In this document: in pieces, positions 12,585 to 24,939 of the stretch | Layout: each line of letters begins with the position of its first letter | How positions within the stretch are numbered: position 1 is the first letter of the stretch | Assembly: GCA_037367405.1 (NCBI GenBank) | Contig: JAZKJV010011613.1 | Coordinates: forward strand, 682,001 to 746,000 | Direction: 5' to 3' | DNA length: 64,000 nt | Origin: Ottelia alismoides | Lineage: Eukaryota > Streptophyta > Magnoliopsida > Alismatales > Hydrocharitaceae | Program-made: the position numbers and the translations under genes | Notes under the pieces: model-generated | The model's database searches: none | Seen by the model: the letters and a program-made list of their open reading frames with translations, nothing else | What the model was told of the DNA's origin: nothing

Positions 12585-13925
12585 TGATGAATCCCTGATT
12601 CTCACTCTTTATTCTTTTATTTTAGCTATTTATCCTTGCAAAGCATCATGTAAATAGGTGTCAATACAATAAGTTAGCATTATGCATGCATTTGTTAATA
12701 TTGCGTAATTAGCATGTATTTGTGCAAAAAATAAAAGAATAAAGGAAAAGAAAAAGGAAGGATGTATTTAGAATAAATACAGAGTGACCCGAACCTCCAA
12801 GAGAAGGTCAAGCATTGACCTGATCGCTAAATAAAATAAGTAGAGAGAGATAGGGCCTACTCTATATTATACATTTACTTATACATGTAAATAATTATTC
12901 TTGACAAAATCAAAATAAAATGTTCTTTTTACCTCCTTGTATATAGGCCAGAAAATAAAACAAAAATCATAAAAATAAAATAAATATTAAAATAAAATCC
13001 TCTCCCCTTTGTACAAAATACATGTATATATTCTTCACTCTCTATTTAATAGATACATGTAATTAAATAATAAAAATAAAATAAAAATATTTTATACTTT
13101 ACAAATGAGGATGGGGAGCTTGCACCAAGGTGCATGTAACTTTACATGCACCGACGCTTATATCTTCCATATTTTTTTACTTTTTTTGAAAAATACCACC
13201 ATGTATATTCATCCATATATCCCTCCAATATGTCATTCGAATTTCATTAGAAACAGAGACTCCTACGACCTCCATCCAGAATAGGTCGATTACAGCAATT
13301 ATAAGACCGTTAAAATTACCTGTTCTGGATGGAGGTCAAAGGAGTCTCTATTTTTGACGAAATTCGAATAACATATTGGAGGGATATATGGATGAATATA
13401 CATGGTGGTATTTTTCAAAAAAAATAAAAAAAATGTGGAAGATATAAGCGTCGGTGCATGTAAAGTTACATGCACCTTGGTGCAAGTTCCCCATCCTCTT
13501 TACAAATTATGTAGTAAATAAATAAAATATAAAAATTGGTGTATTTATGTAAATAAAAATATAAAAATAATTGTACAAAATACATAGGTATATTATAGTT
13601 GTATATAATACATTGTAATGTATACAGATTAATTTATTTTTCATACAAATAAATAAAAATCACAGAAAAATAGTTTGAAAATAACAAATATTTTTTATTT
13701 TATACACTTTTTATTTTAAAGATATTTACTATTTTTTTATTGAATTTGTAAGTATTTTGTAAATCCTAATTTTCTGATTGGCCGGTTGGGATTGTTGACC
13801 TTCGGTCAGCGGTTCCTCCTTCTCGGGTCCAACCCGAATTATGCTAGCCGGAACCGTTTCTCTATTTTCTCCTGGTCATGTCCGAGCTCCATTATGGATC
13901 AGGACCCTTTCATTTAATTTATATT
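12585..13925 (+). repeat. Gypsy LTR fragment, plus strand, 5' part
   Basis: Begins TGATGAATCC, as do the G1 LTRs, and follows their order: the AGGTC phrase near 12800, AT-rich tract, CATAGGTAT near 13580, then TTTTCTGATTGGCC near 13770 where G1 has its G-box palindrome. Similarity fades near 13900-13930 and the rest of the LTR is absent. A MULE-like foldback element lies inside it at 13107-13498. It abuts the oppositely oriented LTR at 10407-12584, so it probably inserted there and was later truncated. Confidence 0.75.
13107..13498. mobile_element. Foldback MITE, MULE-type (392 bp)
   Basis: The whole element is an inverted repeat with arms of about 165 bp and a short loop near 13280-13330. 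The ends read GAGGATGGGGA and TCCCCATCCTC. It is flanked by a perfect 9 bp duplication TTTACAAAT (13098-13106 and 13499-13507). Nine-base duplications with long terminal inverted repeats are typical of Mutator-like elements. It has no coding capacity and must have been moved by a transposase supplied elsewhere. Confidence 0.92.
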
Positions 13926-14039
13926 TCGATGCCCCTAGCTTAGATGTGATGCATTGGAATCAGCACACCAAAATTGATATAAAGTAACAAATAATTCAAC
14001 ATCCATTACCACATCATCCATAGTTAAATATATACCAAT

Positions 14040-14354
14040 GACTAATATTAATTCGTCCTTTGTTTCTTTAAATTCATAACGATTATCGTGTTCGTTATTA
14101 TGTTTTTTAACAACAAATTATATAACAAGTGTTATCCATTGGCGTTTTCTTCTAATCGTTGGTAAATTTAGTAATGATTTTCTATATTTTTTATGAATAA
14201 GCTAAATGATAAATCGTGCCTATATGAACCTTTCGCAATGACAATGACATTCGTTGCTAATTATAGGATGAAAAGCTAATTTTGCAGCGAATAATATTTG
14301 TTGTTATACATTTAACATCTGAAGATATTGCCATAGGTCAAATTTCTTGTAATT
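14040..14354 (-). mobile_element. CACTA-like terminus, degenerate
   Basis: The right end reads TTTCTTGTAAT, close to the CACTA end TTTCTTGTAGTG. The inner sequence (GAACCTTTCGCAATGACAAT, then CATTCGTTGCTAAT and TTGTTGTTAT) matches, in inverse orientation, the end at 19722-20100. Repeated short subterminal motifs of the form AACGAAT/ATTCGTT are typical of CACTA ends. The other terminus was not found, so this is a truncated copy. Confidence 0.5.
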
Positions 14355-15364
14355 CAGGTTTTTTCTATCTATAAATTTGGTTAAATTATTTGAAAAAGTT
14401 CCGACTGTGCTCCAAATTCACAATAACGGGCTCATTTTTTCAAATATAACAAAGAGAGTTCCAATGTTATTTTTGTCCAAAATGCAATTTTCTGGAGTTC
14501 TTGCAACCCTTTTATGTCAACTTTAAACTTTAAAGTAATATTTTTAAAATCGTCGAGTAATTGAGAATCAAAGCATAATTGGAATCCTCTTTTTCTAACT
14601 AATTACACTTCAACTTTTACCTTCGAATTTGGAGACAAAGCCATGATCACTTCTTGTATATAATCTCTCATTCGCATACATAAAAATACTCAAACGGCAT
14701 CCTCAACTCATGACAAACATCCCGCTTGTACCGTTTTAATGTAGTGTGTGTACACATTACATATGCACATTACATATGCGCAAACGCGTACTTACACAAG
14801 AAAATGCACGCATACACGTGTACACATACACATGAACATATAGACAGTAAAATTGCCCGGAACAGCTGTGCTGTAACCGTATCTTTTGCGGGCATTTTCG
14901 TAATAACCCGTTGTATAAATTATACCCAAAACACATAGTATATAGTGTGGCCACCAAGTGTGGGCTGGACGAAACACACACACTGTCTCCCTCCGTATAC
15001 GTCCATGTGTACATAACTCATATAACTAAATCTGAATATCTCCTCTCCTCAATTCAGGCTCAGCCACCCTGTTATCGCAAGCTGTCGTCTCACTGGCTTT
15101 TGACATGAAAATATTCCAAATAGGTTTTTAATTAATTGCATATGTTTATTGCTCAAACCTACTCTCTCTCTCTCCATAAATCTACTTCCTCTCTCTCTCT
15201 AGAGCCAAAGTTGCGTTGAAATGGCAGCATGAATGCAGAAACCCAAGAACTTACTGCATGCATTAAAATCCTCATCTGTGCAACACATCCCCCACATGGT
15301 CTCATCATCAGGTACACATCACACAGTCATTCCTTAATGAAGCCTAGTTTTTATTATATATATT

Positions 15365-15415
15365 CACAGATATATACTTTAAATACACAGATATATATAC
15401 TTTAAATACACAGAT
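15365..15415 (+). repeat. Short tandem repeat, 21-23 bp unit
   Basis: The unit CACAGATATATACTTTAAATA occurs twice, the second with an extra TA, followed by a partial third copy (CACAGATATG). It is a local duplication in AT-rich DNA with no evident function. Confidence 0.85.
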
Positions 15416-15824
15416 ATGTTTTATGGTATGTATTGAAAATTATAACTGTGCGCCTAAGGTATATTATATTATATGTGGGTATGGCATATGGATGCGGATT
15501 GGATCGTGTGGGTACCATAGTTCATTCATTTGGTACCTAACATAGGAAAGTTGTATTCTGATATTTTGGTGCAGTCCTCTAGGCCATCCAGTTTTGCAAT
15601 TTGTTTCTGTATTTGTTGCTTTTATTTAGGTGAAATTAATGGCATGGAGGTCCAACCTCATGCACGTATAGGAATTTTGAATTTATGTTGGATTCGAGAA
15701 TTAGATGGGCCTATAACGGGCCTTGCTGGTCTGGTATGGGCCCAGGGAATCATGAGCCTTGAATTTTTCTCTTCGTAACTAATTCACCTTCTTTTTTCCA
15801 TTATAAAAAAATATTTTGACGTAA

Positions 15825-18800
15825 TGAAATTACGAAATTCTGAAGGGTCATGTCAATCCACAAGGAGGATCAACAGTCGTTGAGTTGGCCACTCAAGAAA
15901 ATCGCTAAATTCAATAAATAATCCACAAATAAATGTGTGGAGTTAAATTTTATTTTATTTAACTCTACAAAATATGTGTCTAGTGCAAGTATGTAGAGTG
16001 TCGAACACAAGGAGCAAACGGTAGATTGGGCAAATTAATGCGCAAAATTTATTCTTTTTCTCTTGTTTTTTGTTTGTCTTCTTGTGTGGGTTTTTAATTT
16101 TATATTTTTTATGGATTTTAAATTTTTATATATATTTTTAATTGTTGTTAATCTTATAATTTTATTTTCTTTTTATATTTTTATATTTTTAATTTCTTTT
16201 TCTCTTTAATATATGATATAAGAATATATAAGACTATCTATACAATATAAGGTAATATAATTATAAATACAATTAACAATAACCAAAAAATACATAATAA
16301 AATATTTTGGGGTTTTATATAATTTTTTACTAATTTTATGATTTTTCAAGTAATTTTGTTAATTGTTATGTATTTTTGAAGTCAAAAAATATCTGAAAAT
16401 TGGGATTAAATAAATAGGTCAAAATTGATTTGAAGATTAAAAATAAAAAAAGTGTCAAAATTTCTCCAAATCAAATTTATGTATAATAAATAATATAAAG
16501 AAAATTACAGAATAGAAACTAATATTTTGAGAATTTTTTATGTTTTTTAATATTTTTATAAAAGATTTGGGAGTATTTTAAATTTTAGACTTTTCTGTTT
16601 TTAGGGATTTTTGGTCTTGAGTTACAAAATACAAAAATAAATAAAAACTATTTTTTGGAATTTTTAAGTTTGGTTTTATAGTTTTTTTGGTATTTTTAAT
16701 TCAACTAGGGATAAAATGTGCTCTCTTTGATTTTTAATAAATAGTTAAAATACCTAAAATGCAAATCCAAAAATATAACATGAATGTGTATGCTAGCAGG
16801 CACTTAACTCTATTTTTTATAATTTTTAGAGCACGGATGATATTTTTAATAAATGAAATACAAGCACAAAAATTATTGAACAGGAAAGATTTTTTTCAAT
16901 TAAAATTAAAGTAAGGAATAAAGTGCAATTTACCCAAAATATTTCAATTACTATTAAAAGTTTCAGTACTAAAATGAAATTACAAAACGTGCAGGGGTTA
17001 AAGTGCAAACTTGCCACCTCATGTGGGACCGTACGTGAGGTGACTTGGCCAAGACCCAAATGCAATATTAATTAAAGATAGGGGTTCACATGCAATATTT
17101 ACAAAAATATTAAACTTTGTAAATAAGTTACAGTACTAAATGATAGATAAACAAAAGACGAGGGGAATAAATGCAATATACCCCCACATGCACACGATCG
17201 AATGGTAGCGGGCGCTTCACTTATCTACATCGTGGTCGCTCACAGACCGATACCTCTTCAATTATGGATGGCGTAGATTAGATGTCCAGATGGAAATTGA
17301 TAGTTGAGGTGTGGGCAAATCTAACAGCTATTGTGCAATCTGGGAGGTGGAGACGATCGAACAACCACTGCTCTTCACGAAGAATAGGGAAGAATGATGG
17401 CAATGTTGAGCTTCACTCCTCGATTCCTTCTGACTCAGTACAACATCTCCGGTTATACTAAGGTGCTCAATATGTTCTCCTCTCCAGTCTTCGTCTGTAG
17501 GAGGTCTCAAAATGCTCCAAGAGTCATCAGAGGAATCCCAGGAGGTCGGAGAAGCTCAGGCGACCTAGGACCCTTTTCTGAATCAGAAAGCTCCTCCCGC
17601 TAGCGTGTTAGCTCCTTATACTTGCGTAAAAAGATTGACAGGTCAAGGGCAAACTGCTTGGACCAATTAGGTGGTGAAATGGAGGTGAAAAGCATCGAGG
17701 CGGCGGCTGCTCCGGTGAAGTGAGGAGGTGGAGTGTCATGGTACTGATTTCAGAAGAGTCAGGGGTGTATAAGAAGCACCGTGGAAGGAAGTGATGGCGA
17801 TTGGCGAGTTGGAAACACAATAGAGCACAGTGGAGGGGTCGCGGGAGAGGATCTCCGGCGAACTACAAAAATTTTATTTTTAAGCTAATGCGATTAATTA
17901 AAGCTAAAACTACTTTACAGGAAATGAAAACTATGATTAATATCTACCTAAAAAGAAATTGAAATCAAACCTCAAGCTACGTTGGCCGTGAGATGGGTAC
18001 CTCACGACGGAGGATAGTTGGAAATGTGGAATCAGCCTTTACACCACCTCTTCGATTCGCCTAATTGCTGGGCGAGCCTCCTGTTACGAGGCTCGAGCCC
18101 TTGGATGCAAAAAGGGAGAAAATCAGAACAAAAGATATTCAAAAAATCCCAGGAAGGAGAGGTGGAGTATGTACATGCGAGTGAAGTGGTTGGAAGATCG
18201 AAACCAAGTGCTCAATTCAGATGAGCATTCCTCGAGGAATCAATCACATGTGATAGGGCAATGAACGAGGAGAAAAGGTCGAGAAGGAATCGTTCCCAAT
18301 CGATGTGTGTATCGATAGGAGAAAAAGGGAGAAGATGAGGGTTAAACTTGACTCTAACAGGCCTACGCTTGGGGATAAGAGTTGACTTGGGTCAATGGTA
18401 GACTCAATCTGGTTGGTCCTCGTGGAGAAACAAGGGAAAAGGAGACCTGGAATTATTTGTATATTCATTAATAATTAGTAATGAATTAGCTAAATTTAAG
18501 TTATAATATAAAAAATGTTTATTATTTTTTGTAGTATTTTAATATGTATTTTATTTATTATTATGAGTTCATTTATTATAGGTTACTTTTTAGGATTTTA
18601 TTTATATTTATTTACCTACATTATGTATGTTTTATTTTTATTTTTATTTTGTATTTTATTATATATATATAATTTATATATTTATAAATTATTTTAATAT
18701 ACATGAATCTATTTTTATTGTATTTTTATGATGTACTTCGTACACGCAAATAAATATGAATACTTATTATATAGGTATAATTATAGTATATTCATCTATG

Positions 18801-19582
18801 TATTTATATATCTATTTTATTTTATTATATTTTCTATGGTTTTATTTTATTTTTATATTTTTAATAGAATATATAAATAATATTTTCAAGGTTATAAAAA
18901 TATAAAATGAATAAAGAATAAAAAATAAATTTTCCTTTTATTTATATACAGGTATATTGTACAATATGGGTCCAAAACCTAACTTTTGCATCTTAGCTCC
19001 AAATTGGATGAAACCACCTTCATTAAATAGCTTATTAAAATTATATACAACTAAAAGAGTGATTTTGGTATATTTTGAGTTCATATGGAGAAGATATGGG
19101 TCTAGGAAGCTTAGATTTTAGAATTTTATTCTGAGTACAAAAAGTACAATGTTATTATTTTCATGTGTAATCAATTTTGTATTTTTCTATACATTTTTCT
19201 CTACAATTTTCAAGTACAAAGTTTCTTTTTTAAGGTATAAATAATAAAGAATAAAATAGATCCTAAAAATGAATTATTTGGAAAAAATAATTGGAAATTT
19301 ATTGTGTTTTTAGCCTTATTTCTCCCTACTTTATCCGTATCGACCCAATCATCAAGATGCCTAGTCTTGGGGTTTGTGATCATAAAGTACCATCAGTATT
19401 TTATTTCTTTTTCTTTTATTTTTTTTATTCTTTTATTTTGGCTTTAAACATTGTATTTTATACAATAATTACACAATAAATAATGAATGTTAGTTTCTAC
19501 AAAATAATGATATTTACATGCATTTAGTTGGGGTTTAAAGGTCAACATAGAAGAAGAAATGTGATGAAATGGGGATTCATCA
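15825..19582 (-). repeat. Solo gypsy LTR (3758 bp)
   Basis: On the minus strand it starts TGATGAATCCCC at 19582 and ends at 15825 with TTCA. It is flanked by a perfect 5 bp duplication CGTAA (15820-15824 and 19583-19587), so it is a complete LTR standing alone. Content matches the G1/G2 LTR plan: GTCGAACACAAGG near 16000, T/A-rich tract, GC-rich block 17190-18450, then the stretch near 18960-19130 that matches about 60640-60830 of the G2 LTR. It arose by recombination between two LTRs that removed the internal region. The small frames in it are not genes. Confidence 0.93.
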
Positions 19583-19721
19583 CGTAACGATAAAAACCGA
19601 TACATACTAAATTGATCTTTCTAATAAATTAAATTGGTATAAAAATAGAAGTAAATGAATTAATTTGCGAAAAATAGTACTAAATAGAGAGGAAAAGGAA
19701 AGGTACTCGTAAGCAGACACT

Positions 19722-20180
19722 CACTACAAGAAAATTAACTCAAGACAACGAATAATTTGAACATTCAGTGTTATATCGTCCAATGTTAATTACATAACGA
19801 TGAATATTCATTGTAAAATTAACTTTTGTTCTTGAAATTAGTAACGAATGTCATAATCATTGCTAAAGGTTCATATAGTAACGATTTGTTAGTTGACTTA
19901 CTCGTTAAAATTTATATTAATCATTACGAAATTTAACACTGATTAGAAGAAAAAATCAACGGATATCTATTGTTATGTGATTCATTGCTAGGAATATAGC
20001 AGCGAATAGAATATTCTTTGGAAATTTAGAAAATAAAGTAACAGATGATATTCATTGTTATATATATAACTACAGATAATATGATAAGAAATAAAAATGA
20101 TTCATTATTAAGGTCAAATATGTTGTTTGACTCAAATGCAAAAGAGAAAGTAGAGATGCAAACCTCAAAGTACTACTTAA
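19722..20180 (+). mobile_element. CACTA-like terminus
   Basis: Starts CACTACAAGAAAA, a typical CACTA (En/Spm) end. Many subterminal motifs follow within 450 bp (TAACGAATG, AACGATTTG, TAACGATG, ATTCATTG). The sequence matches 14200-14354 in inverse orientation and, more weakly, the end at 22460-22589. No transposase is present. The far end is uncertain. Confidence 0.6.
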
Positions 20181-20249
20181 CGATGATTCATCATATCAAC
20201 TATTTTTTAAGAAGAAAATAAATTACACGTAAATATGTAAATATTTATG

Positions 20250-20393
20250 TTGCTGACTTCTCTCTTATCACCTGACTTTTACATAAAAAAATTAGTGTTC
20301 GAATCTCGCAAATTGTTATAGGAGACTGTTAGCATGAGTGCTTTATTAGTATTCCTCTAAGTTCACCAGAAGTGTTCTGGCTTATTAAAAAAA
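20250..20393 (+). mobile_element. SINE-like element, tRNA-derived type
   Basis: GTTCGAATCTC at 20297-20307 is close to the pol III box B consensus. The next 90 bp read like plant SINE tails (TTAGCATGAGTGC, TTAGTATTCCTCTAAG, AGTGTTCTGGCTT) and end in an A run at 20387-20393. Box A is not clear and no TSD was found, so the left end is a guess. Confidence 0.45.
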
Positions 20394-21271
20394 TATCTCC
20401 TAATCAGTTCTAAAGAGTTGTAAATCACATATCTATGTTAATGAAATAAGTATAAGGAGCCCTTCTCTCGCTCGTGGCTTATATCACTTGGAAATAAAAC
20501 TCTATTTGGGGTCCACATCTATAATCTTAACAAGAAAGATGCATGGCTATATTTAGATTTGAGGTTTGCTCACCGTTTTTATTGAATAGAAAGAGTCTAT
20601 TTTTACTTTAGGGAGCATGTTTATTCACAAAATGGGGATTTATACGAATTATGAAATTCTCAAGGGAGTGAAATTCTAGGGGATTGGGAAAGCTCGAACT
20701 TGGCTCATTATTCCATTCATGATGAGGTGGCTCGACAAGCAAGCAAGCCAAGTTGGAGCTTAATAATCATGTCGAGTCGATCCTGAACCAATACAAGTTC
20801 ATCTTGTGAACTCGACTCGATAACTTGATAAGAAAACATGTAACAGAACTATTTAATTGGCGTCCAAGCCCATAACAATATCCGTATTGTAATCTATGGG
20901 CATCCACGAGAAAAGAACTTTCTTTTTATCATCATCATAATAATCCATAAGTATGAGTTCCATTATTTCAACTCTGATAAGGGAAAACTGAAAATAGATA
21001 AAACAATAATAACATGCCCTTTATTTCTGTGGGTATAATGATATCTTTTTGGGACACTGCACATTAATTAATATAAATTTGAAAGTTGAGTTGGGTCTAC
21101 AGCACAATCCTATGCATACAATCAGTCCTATTATGTACCTGAAAGTAAGAAATATATTTTTTCACTAATTTCATGTGCACTATAAGCCGAAGTCATGCAT
21201 GGTGATTCTAATAGTCTTTTAATCTCATTTATTACATGTAATTAATATTATGGTAATTATCCTCATGTTCC

Positions 21272-22589
21272 CATTACAACAAAATTATCATAAAGCAATA
21301 AATATTATCTGTTGAGAAGTTGCTAGATACTTTAACTTTGTAGCAAATATCATATTTATTTATTGCTATGTTGCAACGAATCATATATCAATAATATGAG
21401 TTGCTTTTTTCTTATAATTGTTGTTAAGTTAGTGATTATTAGTAGGGGTGTACATGGAGCGGATTGAATCAAAATGAGTCGGATCTTACCTTAACCCATT
21501 TCCAATCAACCTCAACGGAGTATAACTTTTCTCAATCTAATCCAATCCAATAAATATTCAATATCCAAATCAACCTGATCCATCATATTATGGATTGAAT
21601 CAGATTGAATAGGGTTTTTATACTCATATATCCCCCCCCTCATTATCATGTTAGTAGTGCTAAATATTTGGATTATGTTTTTGATATTGAATCAATGTAG
21701 AAAAATTGTTTATCCCAATAGATTTATCTCATTAATAATTCAACTACAATAATTATAAATACTTTATAAAATTGTAGAAAATTATCATATTATTGATTTC
21801 GCTCGAAAAGAATATAACTTGAAGGTAGCACACACCTTGAGAAGAACTTGACATAGAAGGCAATAATATCAACATATATGGTATGCTTTGTGTTTTGTGG
21901 CTAGAAACTGAGATGGGAAAAAGGGTTGTATCCCGCATCTCTGAACAACAAGTGAACGGTGAAGGTGGCCCTATGAAGTTGGGATTGGAGCATAGGTAAT
22001 TGATCTAAGATGAAATAAGCTCCACTTAAGAAGGAGCTAGCGAAGTTGTATTATAAGATGTAGAATAAGAAAGTTGGGTTTTTATAATCTTAAAGTTACC
22101 TTTCTTTTTATTCGTGGCATGATGCTACATGTTACATTAAAATTAGAGCACCACTTGACTAAGAAGAATGCGTGTGGAATTAACAAAGCATAATAAAAAA
22201 GAATATTGTAAATGCTAGTAATTATCACATATATTTTAACAAACTAACAAATTGGATCGGATCTGATTTTGGTAGTGTGATCTAATACAATCCCTAATTT
22301 AACATATTTCAAAATCTCAATCTAATCCAATCTATTAGAATGATAAAATCAATCCAACCTATTAACATCAATCTAGATCAGATTATAGATTTTAACCAAT
22401 CCATGTATACCTCTAATTATTAGTATACACTTAAAGGGAAAAGTCGATGAGTAATCGTCAATTTATAAGACCTTGTCGTACAAAAGATAATCTTACAACA
22501 AATCATATTCATTATTATATATTTAACAACAGAGATATAATGATGAATTTTCAAACTATTTATTGTCAAAACCCAATTCTCTTTTAGTC
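21272..22589. mobile_element. CACTA-like MITE split by a hAT insertion
   Basis: The left end reads CATTACAACAAAATT and the right end AATTCTCTTTTAGTC, both degenerate versions of CACTA termini. The right 120 bp match the end at 19722-19850 in inverse orientation. Removing the hAT element at 21443-22415 and one copy of its TSD leaves an element of about 340 bp. No clear 3 bp TSD was found, so the limits are tentative. Confidence 0.4.
21443..22415. mobile_element. Non-autonomous hAT element (973 bp)
   Basis: Terminal inverted repeats are TAGGGGTGTACATGG at the left and CCATGTATACCTCTA at the right, 13 of 15 positions pairing. A perfect 8 bp duplication ATTATTAG flanks it (21435-21442 and 22416-22423), as expected for hAT elements. 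The 61-codon frame inside (21753-21938, minus) does not look like a transposase, so the element depended on an outside source. Confidence 0.9.
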
Positions 22590-22611
22590 TTCCCATGCAT
22601 GTGAATGCTAT

Positions 22612-24939
22612 GGGAAAATCCTTAAGCGCATCACGGAGGCGAAATGATTGCATCCAATGTGATCGGAAGTGACTACTCATACTAGTTGCTCGGGGAAATG
22701 GAATTTAAAAGATTTAAAGAGATGAAATCACATGATTCGGGAACACTTCTCAAATCGTTTCATCAAACCACAAACAAGATATAGGAATACCTCTTGAATC
22801 GTGGTTGCGATCGAATTCTATAAAGGAAGAGACTAGTTGTCTCAAGTTAGACCGGACAAAGGAGACACTTGCGAGCGCGTTGATGAGACACGAGCTTCTC
22901 GCAATCCAAGATGAAGATCCAAGCAAAGGATCTCCTGATTTCGTCACATGAAATCCAATGTCTTCTTTATGAGCAAGGAGCACTGAAGAAGATGAAGATC
23001 TATGAGTGATCGAAGCGGCCACACGATGGTGTAACGAGAATGGCTGCTCTCTCTAGTACAAGTGATGGATGACCATACTTGAGAGAGAGAGAGAGAGATG
23101 GTGCGTGAGAATGAGAGAGAGAAAGAGAGAGATAGTCTTGTAAAGTGTTATTTAAAGAAGAGCTAAGGGTGGCTCTTCTTTATAGCATTTTAGGAGTCCA
23201 TGGATCACAAATCATGTGCAACACAAAATCAACGGTTTAGATTTATTTGTGTTTTTATTCATTGGCAATGATATTATTGTAAAAATGCAACAACAATTAA
23301 ACTAAATTAAATTAAATACATATTGAAATTATCATCAATATAATTTAATTCAATTAAATCAATATACACAAGAGAATTGAGAATGAGTCTCCTTTCTAAA
23401 AATAGGGAGACGACCATGCTTGATTAAGTCAAGGGTGGCCGTCTAGCTTCCATTTATGGAAGGCGACTCATTCTCTTATTATGTGGGATTTTTGATATCT
23501 CACATAATCCTCTAATTATTTGCAACAACTTTTATTGCAAATATATTCACAAATTTAATTCCAAATTAATTTGTGAATATTTCAATTACGCCACTGAAAT
23601 AATGTGAATCATATTCATACATCCAAAATAAAATGTAATTTGTATTTTCAGTTAATTGTTCAATGTGAATCCAATTCACATCAACATTTTATTTGTAAAT
23701 ACCAATTACAATTAACTCTATGCAATATATTATAAAGCATATTTATAATATATATGAATAACATGGATAGTGCTATCCACATTATTCATGTCCTTGATAA
23801 TTAAATCATATTTAATTATCTTGGATCTCCACTCTCATGAGTTTAAATAATATGAATCACATTCATATTATTTCTGACTATGAAATCTTATTAATTATCA
23901 ATTTTCTAGTACTCAAATACACAATTCATAGAAGGAATTATTCTTGAACTCTTTCAAGAATAATGCACTTTCTACGCGGATTGTTGGAGATAAGGACATG
24001 ACGATTGTATGTTCCACGTATCGCGACTTGGATATTGAGATCATATCTCAAATCCAAATCTTGGGGACCTCTCATAGATGTTTGATTAAATCAAAACCGT
24101 AAATCCAATCTTTTTATTGCATCTATATCGTAATCATATCAATGTCCAACCTTTGAACTAAGATTAGATTACTTCTCTATTGAGAGGAGTCTCTAAAATC
24201 CAAACATGTTTCATTACTCCCTCGGAATGGAAGCGTCATCGTTGTTTATGATCACATCACTCTCGAGTATTCCTTGTACACAAACAACCTGCATACTGGA
24301 AGACCTAGAATAAACCCAAAATTTTATATCTCTTTTAGAATGTCTTCTTCAGGGTTTTATCATTAAGTTTCTCATTCAGACCTTAGGTATCGATCATATG
24401 CTTTCCAAAAGCATATATCATATCTACAAATTCTTGTCATGCTTCCAAAGCAAGATGGCAATGCATGGAATTTGATCGGTCCTAATACTTCATGAGTGAG
24501 ATCATGTCTTCCAGTCCAATAGTGGGCATGTATGATCCCTTTGAGAGATCGTATTACTCATATGCGCTTATATACACACCCACTCATTGGTGTATAGATC
24601 TTGAATAGGTCATCAACCTATCGGTCTGTCAAAAGTACATACTCAGATATATAGTGACCCACATGTCTTCGGTCAACGGATGCGTGCCTATATCATGATA
24701 GTATACAATATAGGTCTTAATTATCTCGATCTCGTTAAGTCAACTCTTTGACCTACCTTATCTGATACCTCCGAATATCTATTCCTATGCAGAGGATCTG
24801 CATCAAGAGGCCGGTCAGATATCAGCCTTTAGAGAAGAATTATCATCTCCTTCTCAGGCTAGAGATCATCTCTTAAAAATCATTTTGATAGTGCTTAATG
24901 AGTCCTTAATCTAAATCTTTTAGATATCATCCAAGCACA
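22612..24939 (-). repeat. Copia LTR, second copy, outer end missing
   Basis: Starts at its inner end (TGAATGCTATGGG, then CTTAAGCGCATCACGGAGGCG) and follows the 6575-9220 LTR closely in order, including GA repeats at 23080-23130 and the conserved tail to about 24937. It stops at AAGCACA, where the full LTR would continue for about 200 bp more. No PBS or internal sequence lies at its inner side, so it is a solo or truncated LTR. An inverted LTR start abuts it at 24940. Confidence 0.88.
23178..23184 (-). promoter_or_regulatory. Predicted TATA box in copia LTR copy 2
   Basis: TATAAAG on the minus strand, about 572 bp from the inner LTR end, the same spacing as in the other two copies. Confidence 0.55.

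Larger units (their letters stand above)
13926..15819. other. Unassigned DNA between two gypsy LTRs
   Basis: Contains a CACTA-like end at 14040-14354, CT-rich simple repeats near 15155-15200, and a short tandem repeat at 15365-15415. The frames at 14726-15108 (four overlapping, both strands) and the 82-codon frame at 15530-15778 lack any family resemblance I can name. This is one of the few stretches not clearly LTR-derived, so it may be older host DNA, but no exon structure could be supported. Confidence 0.5.
19588..22611. other. Unassigned DNA with CACTA, SINE and hAT pieces
   Basis: Outside the entries below (19722-20180, 20250-20393, 21272-22589), about 20400-21270 holds AT-rich DNA with CTCGA-rich phrases near 20690-20840 such as AACTCGACTCGATAAC. 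This kind of phrase is often seen in plant dispersed repeats. No gene could be supported. Confidence 0.45.

Noticed and set aside
15530..15778. 82-codon frame between LTRs
   Set aside because: No recognisable domain, no neighbouring exon signals that could be supported.
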